A program made the translations under genes and the position numbers. Under the pieces are notes generated by a model. That model searched no databases. It saw nothing but the letters and a program-made list of their open reading frames with translations, and had not been told where the DNA came from. A stretch of DNA of 9,720 nucleotides from Brevundimonas sp. UBA7534 (GTDB taxonomy: Bacteria > Pseudomonadota > Alphaproteobacteria > Caulobacterales > Caulobacteraceae): assembly GCF_002479325.1 (NCBI RefSeq), contig NZ_DLMO01000082.1:1-9720 (forward strand), written 5' to 3'. Positions 1-6,522 of this stretch are shown in pieces (within the stretch, counting starts at the first letter, position 1; each line of letters starts with the position of its first letter).

Positions 1-1
1 C

Positions 2-319
2 ACGGGAACCTGCGAGGCGCCCTTCACCTCGTCCGGCGCCCACATCAACCACGCCGAGCCCAAGGCGCCGCACGGCCTGCTCAACCCCAACGGCCCCGAC
101 GACGGCGATCTGCCCAACATCTACGCCGGCGCCGACGGCAAGGTGAACGCCGAACTGTTCACCACCCGCGCGCGCATCTCGGCGGAGGGGCCCGGCCAGT
201 GGCTGTGGGATCAGGACGGCTCGGCCATCATCATCCATGCCAACGCCGACGACCACAGCACCCAGCCCATCGGCGGTGCGGGCGACCGCGTGGCCTGCGC
301 GGCGCTCAGCGCCAGCTGA
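2..319 (+). CDS. sodC: Cu/Zn superoxide dismutase, C-terminal part (5' end outside window)
   Basis: The last 105 residues of a periplasmic copper/zinc superoxide dismutase, which converts superoxide to oxygen and hydrogen peroxide. The frame is open from base 2 to TGA at 317-319. Recognisable pieces, in fragment numbering, are C4 and C99 (the conserved intrasubunit disulfide), GAH at 12-14 (the bridging His), HG at 24-25 (a Zn-ligand His), GDLPN at 35-39 with Zn-ligand Asp36, IIIHA at 76-80 with copper-ligand His79, and the C-terminal motif GGAGDRVAC at 91-99 with the substrate-guiding Arg96. The signal peptide and the first two copper-ligand histidines lie outside the window. Oddity: where most family members have a Zn-ligand His two residues before the GDLPN motif, this protein has Asp33. 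Family assignment is very secure. Confidence 0.95.
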   Translation, partial: TGTCEAPFTSSGAHINHAEPKAPHGLLNPNGPDDGDLPNIYAGADGKVNAELFTTRARISAEGPGQWLWDQDGSAIIIHANADDHSTQPIGGAGDRVACAALSAS

Positions 320-341
320 GTTCGCCCCAGACCGAACCCGC

Positions 342-372
342 AGGGGCCGCTGGCGTCGTCAGCGGCCCTTTT
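342..372 (+). terminator. Rho-independent terminator of sodC
   Basis: A perfect 9-bp GC-rich stem (344-352 with 360-368, extendable by one G-T and one A-T pair) with a 7-base loop is followed by TTTT at 369-372. It starts 25 bases after the sodC stop. The right arm overlaps the stop codon and last codons of the convergent DUF1003 gene. The T-run is present only in the + direction, so it serves sodC. Confidence 0.75.
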
Positions 373-910
373 CCGTCAGCAGACGCGTCAGCATGTCGAT
401 CTGCTCCTGCTGCTTCAGGATCATCTCGCCCAGTTGGCGGTCGCGCAGTTCGTCAAGCTTCTCGTGCAGGGCCATAATCTCGATCTCGGCCTTGAGGTTG
501 ACCTGATAGTCGTTGGCCGCATCCAGCCGGTCCTTCGCCGACTGCCGGTTCTGGCTCATCATGATGATCGGCGCCTGGATCGCCGCCAGCATCGACAGCA
601 TCAGGTTCAGGAAGATGAAGGGGTACGGGTCGAACGCCCCCCGCCCCAGGGCCAAGTTCAGTCCCGCCCATACCGCCAGGAACACCCCGAAGGCGCTGAT
701 GAAGGTCCAGGAGCCGCCGAAGCTGGCCACACGATCCGCCAGGCGATCGCCGAAAGACAGTTTGTCGGCGAAGGCCTCGTTGGTGTCGCGCGTGATCGGG
801 CGCCGCGCGGCGGTCCGGTCCAGCACCCGCCGCTCATCCTCGTCCAGTTCGGCGTGCGATCGCCCGAACCACCGGTGGGATAGACGGTCGGCGTCCAGGG
901 AATTGCGCAT
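359..910 (-). CDS. DUF1003 family membrane protein
   Basis: A 183-residue inner-membrane protein of the DUF1003 family, whose function is unknown. A charged N-terminal region (1-60) leads into the family signature: DRLADRVASFGGSWTFI at about 55-71, a first membrane helix at about 69-87, a second at about 97-118, then the conserved MSQNRQSAKDR at 118-128. The rest (130-183) is strongly helical with heptad-like Leu/Ile/Met spacing and looks like a coiled coil in the cytoplasm. The ATG at 908-910 is preceded by a purine-rich ribosome site (GAGAGGAG, 7 bases away), which fixes the start. It begins 29 bases after the EamA gene on the same strand and is probably cotranscribed with it. It converges on sodC and overlaps its terminator. 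Confidence 0.9.
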   Translation of the reverse strand: MRNSLDADRLSHRWFGRSHAELDEDERRVLDRTAARRPITRDTNEAFADKLSFGDRLADRVASFGGSWTFISAFGVFLAVWAGLNLALGRGAFDPYPFIFLNLMLSMLAAIQAPIIMMSQNRQSAKDRLDAANDYQVNLKAEIEIMALHEKLDELRDRQLGEMILKQQEQIDMLTRLLTEKGR

Positions 911-939
911 GACCAGGCTCCTCTCGAGAAGCGCCTAGA

Positions 940-1866
940 TCAAGCCTTGGCGGCCCCGGCGCGCAAGCCCCGTTCGGCCAGGGCCACCACGGCGACCCCG
1001 CCCATGGCGATGGCGGCCCCCGTCAGGATCTGCGGCGTCAGCACGTCGCCCATGACGGCCCACCCGATAAGGATGGTCACCACCGGCGTGGCCAGCAGAT
1101 AGGGCGTCACCCGCCCGGCCTCGCGCCTCTGCACCAGCCAGAACAGCAACGTCGTGGCCATGACCGACGATACGATCCCCGCCCATAGCAGGGCGGCCCA
1201 GACCAGGGGCTGCGCGTGTCGCACCGCCTCGACCTGGCCATGCTCGAACACCGCTGAGCCGAACGCCAGGATCGGCAGCGTGCCGGCCGCCAGCAGGCCC
1301 TGCATCTTCAACGGCGGAATCGAGGTGGTGCGCCGCGCCACCACCGTCGTCAGGGCCCAGGCCGCGCCGGCGGCGATCCCGACCAGGATGGCGCGCCAGT
1401 CTTGGATGGCGTGGGCGTCCAGCATCATCCAGGCCACGCCGACGAAGGCCACCACCATTCCCGCCAGGGCCGCCCTGCCCAGTCTTTCCTTCAGCAACAG
1501 GAAGGCGAACAGGGTCGTCAGCGGAATCCACAGCTGGTTCGCCACCGTCACCGGCGTGATGTCCGTGGCCAGCGAGTAGGCGACGTAGAGCAAACCGTAC
1601 TGCAGGGCGCCCCCCACCACGACGATCAGCAGCAGGCTGCGCCAATCCGGGAAGGGCGGCCGGACGAAGGGGGCCAGGCAGAGGGTCGCGACGCCGAACC
1701 GCAGCGCCCCGACCAGCAGCGGCGGCATCGTCTCGGTGGCCAGCTTGCCCGCCGCGTTGTTGACGCCCCAGGTGACGATGATCGCCAGAATGGCGGCGAT
1801 CTCCAGCCCGGTCAGCGGATGCGGCCTGGAGGCGGCGGGAGCGGGCGCGGCGGGGGCGGTCATCAT
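940..1866 (-). CDS. EamA/DMT superfamily transporter
   Basis: A 308-residue integral membrane protein of the drug/metabolite transporter (EamA) superfamily, with about ten hydrophobic helices in two homologous halves (about 22-150 and 160-300). The first half has WGVNNAAGKLATETMPP at 33-49 and the typical LLLKERLG at 123-130. The matching element in the second half is GWAVMGDVLTP at 268-278. Family members export or import small metabolites such as amino acids; the substrate cannot be read from the sequence. The Pro/Ala-rich first 15 residues are not part of the fold. Two adjacent ATG codons (1861-1866) are possible starts and neither has a clear Shine-Dalgarno sequence. The gene lies 75 bp after ssb on the same strand, with hairpin-forming repeats in between. 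Confidence 0.9.
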   Translation of the reverse strand: MMTAPAAPAPAASRPHPLTGLEIAAILAIIVTWGVNNAAGKLATETMPPLLVGALRFGVATLCLAPFVRPPFPDWRSLLLIVVVGGALQYGLLYVAYSLATDITPVTVANQLWIPLTTLFAFLLLKERLGRAALAGMVVAFVGVAWMMLDAHAIQDWRAILVGIAAGAAWALTTVVARRTTSIPPLKMQGLLAAGTLPILAFGSAVFEHGQVEAVRHAQPLVWAALLWAGIVSSVMATTLLFWLVQRREAGRVTPYLLATPVVTILIGWAVMGDVLTPQILTGAAIAMGGVAVVALAERGLRAGAAKA

Positions 1867-1912
1867 GGCGCTATGGCACGGCCCGACGCCCCCGTCCGCT
1901 CACATCGGATGA

Positions 1913-1941
1913 CCCGACGTTTCGTGTCGGGAAGTCCCGAC
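1913..1941 (-). repeat. Mutually exclusive small hairpins between ssb and the EamA gene
   Basis: Three alternating copies of one hexamer, CCCGAC at 1913-1918, GTCGGG at 1926-1931 and CCCGAC at 1936-1941, can form either of two 6-bp stems (loop of 7 or of 4 bases), since the middle copy is shared. The block abuts the ssb stop codon. There is no T-run, so it is at best a weak terminator, a processing site or an attenuator-like switch before the EamA gene. Confidence 0.4.
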
Positions 1942-2433
1942 CTAGAAGGGAATGTCGTCGTTCAGGTCGTAGCTTTCCTTGGGACCGGACGGCTTGTTGG
2001 CCCCGCCGGTCGAAAAGCCCGAGGAATAGTCGTCGTCGCCGCGGCCGCCGCCGTAGCCGCCGCCCTGCGAGGCACCGTCCGAACGGCCGCCCAGCATGGT
2101 CAGTTCACCCTTGAAGCGGCTGACCACGATCTCGGTCGTGTACTTCTCGACGCCCTGCTGGTCGGTCCATTTGCGGGTCTGCAGCGCGCCCTCGATATAG
2201 ACGGTCGAGCCCTTCTTCACATAGTTCTCGACCACCTTGACGATGTTGTCGTTGAAGATGACGACGCGGTGCCACTCGGTCTTTTCCTTGCGCTCGCCCG
2301 AAGACTTGTCGCGCCAGGTTTCGGACGTGGCGATGGACAGGTTGGCGATACGGTCGCCGTTCGGCATCGACCGGATCTCGGGGTCGCGGCCCAGGTTGCC
2401 GACCAGAATGACCTTGTTGACGCTGCCCGCCAT
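1942..2433 (-). CDS. ssb: Single-stranded DNA-binding protein SSB
   Basis: A 163-residue SSB, which coats single-stranded DNA during replication, recombination and repair and recruits partner enzymes. Residues 1-110 are the OB fold: it opens [19 protein letters not shown], and aromatic DNA-stacking positions Trp40, Trp54 and Trp89 match the E. coli protein closely. Residues 111-155 form a disordered Gly/Ser/Asp-rich linker including [12 protein letters not shown]. The protein ends DDIPF (159-163), the acidic tip that binds partner proteins. Length is normal for alphaproteobacteria. The ATG at 2431-2433 has an AGAAGGAAG ribosome site 5 bases upstream. A LexA box about 130 bp upstream suggests SOS induction. 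uvrA, often next to ssb in other bacteria, is not in this window. Confidence 0.98.
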   Translation of the reverse strand: MAGSVNKVILVGNLGRDPEIRSMPNGDRIANLSIATSETWRDKSSGERKEKTEWHRVVIFNDNIVKVVENYVKKGSTVYIEGALQTRKWTDQQGVEKYTTEIVVSRFKGELTMLGGRSDGASQGGGYGGGRGDDDYSSGFSTGGANKPSGPKESYDLNDDIPF

Positions 2434-2542
2434 GGAAACTTCCTTCTCGTATGAGCCGACGACTCGGTCGCCTTGCCCGCAATTCAGCCCGATGTCTTAG
2501 GCGCCGGGAGGCCGCCCGCCACCCCGCATTCGACATCGCCCG

Positions 2543-2581
2543 CGTCAAACCGGTGGATTAACGAATGTTCCACCTTTGTTC
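2543..2581 (-). promoter_or_regulatory. LexA (SOS) box and putative -35 element upstream of ssb
   Basis: GTTC at 2567-2570 and GTTC at 2578-2581 are separated by exactly 7 bases, a perfect match to the alphaproteobacterial LexA box GTTC-N7-GTTC. It lies in the 167-bp gap between the lipoprotein stop and the ssb start. On the - strand a TTGACG hexamer (2548-2543), a possible -35 element, lies 18 bp downstream of the box. I see no convincing -10 element, so the exact promoter is uncertain. A CcrM-type GANTC site (GACTC, 2461-2465) lies between the box and ssb. Confidence 0.7.
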
Positions 2582-2600
2582 GAACGACGCAACCCTGGCC

Positions 2601-3026
2601 TTACTGGCCCTCGGGCGCGGGGGCGACGGCGACCGGACGGCCCGTGTCGTCGCGGGCGATGGCGCCGGGAATGGCCAGGCGGCCGTCGCCGGTGCGCGCC
2701 ATGGCGAAGAAGCGGCTGCCGTCCAGGCTCTGTCCGATCTTCACCCCTTCGCGGTCGATGAAGATGAACCGGCCCTGATAGGCGCCGACGATCTCCTGGT
2801 TCGATCCGCCCATGCGAAGGAACTTCAGCCGCATCTCTTCCAGGCGCGCGGCGCAGAATTCGATCTGGGCCTGGTCGCGCGCCACCACCTCCAGGCGCGG
2901 CGGCGCGCCTTCGGGCTGGGCGACGAAATAGCAGACCCCCGGTTCGAAATCGAAATCGGGACCCTGGCTGCATGCCCCGACCAGAGCGGCGGCGGCGAAG
3001 GCGGCGAGCGTGACGGGAACGCGCAT
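2601..3026 (-). CDS. Small predicted lipoprotein of unknown function
   Basis: A 141-residue protein I do not recognise. It begins with a lipoprotein signal: basic start MR, hydrophobic stretch 4-17, and lipobox VGAC ending at Cys19, the predicted lipidated residue. After the anchor come two more cysteines (32 and 58), which could form a disulfide, and a mixed alpha/beta region with RFIFIDREGVKIGQSL at about 86-101. The C-terminal tail is Pro/Ala-rich. Its ATG (3024-3026) shares one base with the TGA stop of the gene upstream (3026-3028), so the two are very likely translationally coupled and may act together in the cell envelope. Aspartate follows at +4 rather than +2 (Ser-Gln at +1/+2), so there is no obvious inner-membrane retention signal of the E. 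coli kind. Confidence 0.75.
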   Translation of the reverse strand: MRVPVTLAAFAAAALVGACSQGPDFDFEPGVCYFVAQPEGAPPRLEVVARDQAQIEFCAARLEEMRLKFLRMGGSNQEIVGAYQGRFIFIDREGVKIGQSLDGSRFFAMARTGDGRLAIPGAIARDDTGRPVAVAPAPEGQ

Positions 3027-3697
3027 CAGTTCAGACCCGGGAATTGGCAGTTGCGATCCTGTTCGGCCAGGGTGCGGAAACGCGTATTGTCGGCCGATTG
3101 TTCAACACGGCGCGGCACCAGGCGCAGGGTGGTGTCGCCCCAGCGCCCGTACTGGGCCTCGCCCGGACGCACGCAGGTTCCCGCATAGAGGGCCTGGACG
3201 CAGGCGTTCAGGCTCATGCCCGTCGACAGCACGCGCCAGTCGGACCCCGTATGGCGCAGGCAGGGCGTGGCGCTCGGCGCCGGCGACGGCGCGGGACGCG
3301 GCGCCGCGACGTCGGGCGATGGGGCCGGCGCGGCTTCGGCCATTTCGACCGGCGGCAGTTCGGGCGGCGGCGCGAAGGCGGCGGTGGGCGCAGCGGCCAG
3401 CGCGCCTGTCTCGTCCAACCCCACGTCCAGCGCGTCGGTCGCCAGCCCGTTGCGCCGGGCGCAGTCGGCCAGGGTGGCCATGCCGACGAACTGGCCATCA
3501 ACGAAGCAGCGCAGTTCGCGCGTCGGCTCCAGCGACGGCGCCTCGGCCAGATCCACGACCAGCCCGCCCTTCGACGCCGGCGGCGCCTCGTCAGGCTGAT
3601 CTCCGCCGGTGAAGACCAGGGCCAGCGCCACGGCGGCGGCCACGACCACGGCCGCGCCCACGCCGATGATCACGCGATTGTCTTTAGGAAGGGCCAT
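3026..3697 (-). CDS. Single-pass membrane protein with periplasmic cysteine-containing domain, unknown function
   Basis: A 223-residue protein I do not recognise. From the chosen ATG (3695-3697) it starts MALPKDNRVIIG and has one membrane helix at about 8-30, giving an N-in, C-out topology. Outside, residues 62-92 form a small domain with Cys64 and Cys79, residues 105-145 are a Pro/Ala linker, and 146-223 form a second domain with Cys146, Cys166, Cys175 and Cys217. Six even-numbered exported cysteines suggest up to three disulfides. The reading frame continues upstream to a TTG at 3752-3754, which would add 19 residues; I prefer the ATG because the hydrophobic segment then sits at the usual place, but its ribosome site is weak. 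It is coupled to the lipoprotein gene by a one-base stop/start overlap and follows flaEY by 71 bp. Confidence 0.75.
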   Translation of the reverse strand: MALPKDNRVIIGVGAAVVVAAAVALALVFTGGDQPDEAPPASKGGLVVDLAEAPSLEPTRELRCFVDGQFVGMATLADCARRNGLATDALDVGLDETGALAAAPTAAFAPPPELPPVEMAEAAPAPSPDVAAPRPAPSPAPSATPCLRHTGSDWRVLSTGMSLNACVQALYAGTCVRPGEAQYGRWGDTTLRLVPRRVEQSADNTRFRTLAEQDRNCQFPGLN

Positions 3698-3730
3698 GCG
3701 ACGGCTTTCACGAAGGGGGAGGGTCAATAA

Positions 3731-3788
3731 CCCCGACCCGGCGCCGGGCGTCAACCGTCAACAGGGGCTCAGGCCGTCGTGCTGAGCC
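3731..3788 (-). terminator. Hairpin-rich end of flaEY, possible terminator
   Basis: A 7-bp stem with a 9-base loop (3766-3772 with 3782-3788) spans the flaEY stop codon. A perfect 12-bp GC palindrome follows at 3737-3748, flanked by CCCC (3731-3734) and GGGG (3764-3767), which can also pair. On the - strand only TTATT follows, so termination would be weak and read-through into the membrane-protein gene is possible. Confidence 0.35.
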
Positions 3789-6465
3789 GCGCCAGCGCCG
3801 CCTGAAAGTTGGCCGCCTGTGTGTTGTAATAGGCCGTCGAACCGCCCTTGCCGGTCAGGCTGTTCGTGATGGCGGCTGTCGTCTGCGGCCCCAGGCCCTT
3901 GTAGGCCGACCGGACGGTGGAGATGGCGCTGGCCAGCGCGTCGATGGCGGACTTGATCGCCTCCTTGCCGTTCAGCGTCAGGGCGCTGGGCAGGCTCAGA
4001 CCATAGGCCTTCCGGTCCTTCGATTCGGCGCCCGAGGTCGTCGAGATCAGCCCCGGCGTCAGGCCCAGCGCGCCCAATGCGTCCTTGCCCGGCGCGCCCG
4101 AGGAGATGACGGCGCCGGCCTTGTTGCTCTCGGCGGTGATCTCCAGTCGTTGCATGAACGGCGCGGTCTTGTCGGTGACGACGCTCACCTTCAGCTGGCG
4201 GCTGGAGGCGTTGACGATCTTCTTGGCCAGGGTGTCCAGCGTGTCCTTGGCCGTGATCTCCACCGTGACCGCCCGGGCGCCGTTGCCGGGCGTGACGGTG
4301 AACTGATCCCCGACCCTGAGCGCGGTGGCCTGGGTCAGCAGTTTGGCGTTGGTCTGGGCGATCTCGCCCTGCGGCAGGCCCAGCCGATCCAGAACGCTGG
4401 CCCCGCCCGAGGCGACGGCGATCGTCGCCGGACGCGCCTGCGCGTTGTCGGCGGTCCAGGTGCGGCTCCACTCCACCGCGCCCGTTTCGGGGTCCAGGCG
4501 CGACAGATAGCCCTGACTGGGATCGGCGTCGGAGGCGCCGGCCGCCCGATTGGCGCCGGTGATCCAGACCTTGCCGTCCTTGACCACGACGTCGGCGGCG
4601 GTGTCGTCCCCCTCTCCGCCCACATAGGTCAGGCGATCGCTGGCCGCCGGCTGCAGGTCGGCCGACATCACGGCGATGAAGACGTCCGATCCGCCAGCGT
4701 GGGCCGTGGTGGGTGCGCCCAGGTCCAGCGCGGCGTTCTCGGTCTGGCCTGTCAGGATGACCCGGCCGTTGTCGACCGCGATCCCGGCGATGCTCCCTTG
4801 CGCCAGCCCCAGGTCGCGGGTCGCCGCCAGGACCGGCGCGCCGTCCTGGCCCAGGGTGAACTGGCGCACCACCATGCGGCCGTTCTCGACCCCGGCCGTG
4901 TAGAGGTCCGAACCCGAGACCGTCATGGCCTGGACGGAATCGTCGCCTGCCCCGCCGAACTGCGCCACCGCCCCGGCCAGGCCCTGGACCGGCGCGATCG
5001 GCGTCGCCTGATATTCGGAGAAGGTCTGCAGATAGCCATCCCAGCCGCCCAGGGCCGTCGCGCCCGGCATGGCCGATCGGGCGCGGCCGGCGACATAGAC
5101 CTGGCCGTCCGCGCCGAAGCTGACGGCGGTCGCCTCGTCCTCGGCCTTGGCGCCGCGCCTCTGGGTCCACAGTTCGGCGCCGCTGGCGTCGAAGACGGTG
5201 ACGAAGCTGTCGGCCACCGTCTGATCGGCGCCGCTCTTGCCCGGCTCCAGCGCGCCCGTGACCGAACCCGCGACGGCGACGCGGCCGTCGTCGGCCACGG
5301 CGATGGCGAAGCCGCTGGCTTCGCTGGCGGCGCCCAGCAGACGGGTCGAGACCAGATTGCCCGCGGAATCGAACTTCATCAGGGCGACGTCGCTCTTGCC
5401 CTTGATCGGTTGGTTGGCGTCGCCCGCGGTCAGGTCCGCCACGACCCACAGCGAGCCGTCGGCCGCCGTCGCGCTGGCCCGCACGCTCCCGACGCCCTCC
5501 GGCAGCGCGGTCTGGCCCACCTGCCCCTCGACCGCGAAGGCGTCGCCCGCCCGCGCCACCGGGGCGGGCGCGGATCCGCCGTCGGCCTGAAACTTCAGCA
5601 GTTGGTCGACGCCCTTGGTCCCCACCCCTTGCGTCACATAGACCGCGTCCGAGACCGCGTCGGCGGCGAAGGACACGGTCTCGCCTATCGCGCCCTGAAT
5701 CTTGAAGGCCCACTGGTCGGGGCCCGCCGGCAGGGTGATGGTCTTGTCGCCGCTCTTGACCGTCTTGGCCTCGCCGGGAATCTGCTCGTAGGTCACCCGC
5801 GTGGAGACGCCGGCGTCGTCCAGCTTGGCGTTGATGTGCTGCACGACCACGCCGAAGGTGCGGGGCGTGTCGCCCATGTCGGCCAGGTCGATCTGGATCG
5901 ATTGCGATCCCACGGTCATGGTGAACCGAACGTCGCCCTCGAAGGCCGCCACCGGCTCGCTTATCGCGCCGATGTGGACGGGCTGGGAAACGAAGGTGGT
6001 CGAGGACTTCTCGATCCCCGCCGTGGTCTTGATCTTGGTCGACGACACGCCCTGCACCAGGTCGATGCCCTCGAACTTGGTGGTCGACAGCCAGTCGCTG
6101 ACTTCCTGAAGGCCGCTGGCGAAGCGCTTCTGCGTCTGGGCCAGCTCGATGGCGCTCAACCCCCGCTCTCCGGCGCGGTCGGCCAGGGCGCTGAGCGTTT
6201 CCAGACCCTTGTAGAGGGCGAAGAGGCGCGTGTAGTCGGCCGAGGCGCCGGCCAGGTCCAGGTTAACGGCGCCTTCGTTGATCAGCCGTCGGCCGGCCAG
6301 GGCCGATCGCACCAGATCGCTGGGCTTGGACGCCGTCTGAGGATTGGACCAGGGCGCGGTCGGCTGGGTCTTCTTGGTCGCGGTCGTGACGCTCGCGCCG
6401 GCGCCCGACGTCGTGGTGGTCGACGTCCCGAACAGGCCCAGCAGGTAGCTGTTGTCGATCATCAT
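3769..6465 (-). CDS. flaEY: FlaEY-like flagellar protein: flagellin/hook-like ends around a predicted beta-propeller
   Basis: An 898-residue protein next to a flagellin gene, resembling Caulobacter FlaEY, a flagellar gene product linked to flagellin regulation and filament formation. Residues 1-45 are Ser/Thr-rich. Residues 50-138 are helical, like the N-terminal rod of flagellin or hook-associated proteins. Residues 160-215 form a beta-rich segment. Between about 325 and 690 there are at least six repeats with the core [hydrophobic]-x-DG-x-[hydrophobic]-AG/TG (near 332, 389, 449, 514, 562 and 627), spaced 48-65 residues, typical of SBBP-type beta-propeller blades. Residues 717-805 resemble a flagellin IN/FliD-like motif, and 833-898 are a C-terminal helix. 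There is no cysteine in the whole protein, as is usual for exported flagellar axial proteins. The ATG at 6463-6465 has GGAG four bases upstream. Homology to FlaEY is from memory of the family and gene order; the fold is inferred. Confidence 0.75.
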   Translation of the reverse strand: MMIDNSYLLGLFGTSTTTTSGAGASVTTATKKTQPTAPWSNPQTASKPSDLVRSALAGRRLINEGAVNLDLAGASADYTRLFALYKGLETLSALADRAGERGLSAIELAQTQKRFASGLQEVSDWLSTTKFEGIDLVQGVSSTKIKTTAGIEKSSTTFVSQPVHIGAISEPVAAFEGDVRFTMTVGSQSIQIDLADMGDTPRTFGVVVQHINAKLDDAGVSTRVTYEQIPGEAKTVKSGDKTITLPAGPDQWAFKIQGAIGETVSFAADAVSDAVYVTQGVGTKGVDQLLKFQADGGSAPAPVARAGDAFAVEGQVGQTALPEGVGSVRASATAADGSLWVVADLTAGDANQPIKGKSDVALMKFDSAGNLVSTRLLGAASEASGFAIAVADDGRVAVAGSVTGALEPGKSGADQTVADSFVTVFDASGAELWTQRRGAKAEDEATAVSFGADGQVYVAGRARSAMPGATALGGWDGYLQTFSEYQATPIAPVQGLAGAVAQFGGAGDDSVQAMTVSGSDLYTAGVENGRMVVRQFTLGQDGAPVLAATRDLGLAQGSIAGIAVDNGRVILTGQTENAALDLGAPTTAHAGGSDVFIAVMSADLQPAASDRLTYVGGEGDDTAADVVVKDGKVWITGANRAAGASDADPSQGYLSRLDPETGAVEWSRTWTADNAQARPATIAVASGGASVLDRLGLPQGEIAQTNAKLLTQATALRVGDQFTVTPGNGARAVTVEITAKDTLDTLAKKIVNASSRQLKVSVVTDKTAPFMQRLEITAESNKAGAVISSGAPGKDALGALGLTPGLISTTSGAESKDRKAYGLSLPSALTLNGKEAIKSAIDALASAISTVRSAYKGLGPQTTAAITNSLTGKGGSTAYYNTQAANFQAALARLSTTA

Positions 6466-6491
6466 GCGGCTCCGCGCCTCATTCTTGCGCC

Positions 6492-6520
6492 AAGCCGGGA
6501 TAACGCGGGGTTAAGCCGGG
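6492..6520 (-). repeat. Pair of 8-bp direct repeats, 21 bp apart, upstream of flaEY
   Basis: On the - strand CCCGGCTT occurs at 6520-6513 and again at 6499-6492, exactly two helical turns apart, in the 57-bp gap between flagellin A and flaEY. CCCGGC is also the core of the half-sites in the array at 8785-8855, so this may be a binding site for the same regulator. No -24/-12 or clear -35/-10 promoter is visible in the gap; flaEY may be partly cotranscribed with flagellin A. Confidence 0.35.
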
Positions 6521-6522
6521 TC

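Noticed and set aside
1402..2454. Open frame on the + strand across the EamA gene and ssb
   Set aside because: It lies antisense to two well-identified genes and shows no recognisable protein features.
3698..3754. TTG start extending the membrane protein by 19 residues
   Set aside because: The extension overlaps a GC palindrome and lacks a ribosome site; the ATG places the membrane helix at the normal distance from the start.
3758..5713. Open frame of about 650 codons on the - strand in another frame of flaEY
   Set aside because: Its translation is a low-complexity Arg/Gly/Asp-rich string without domains, while the flaEY frame shows repeats and structured ends.
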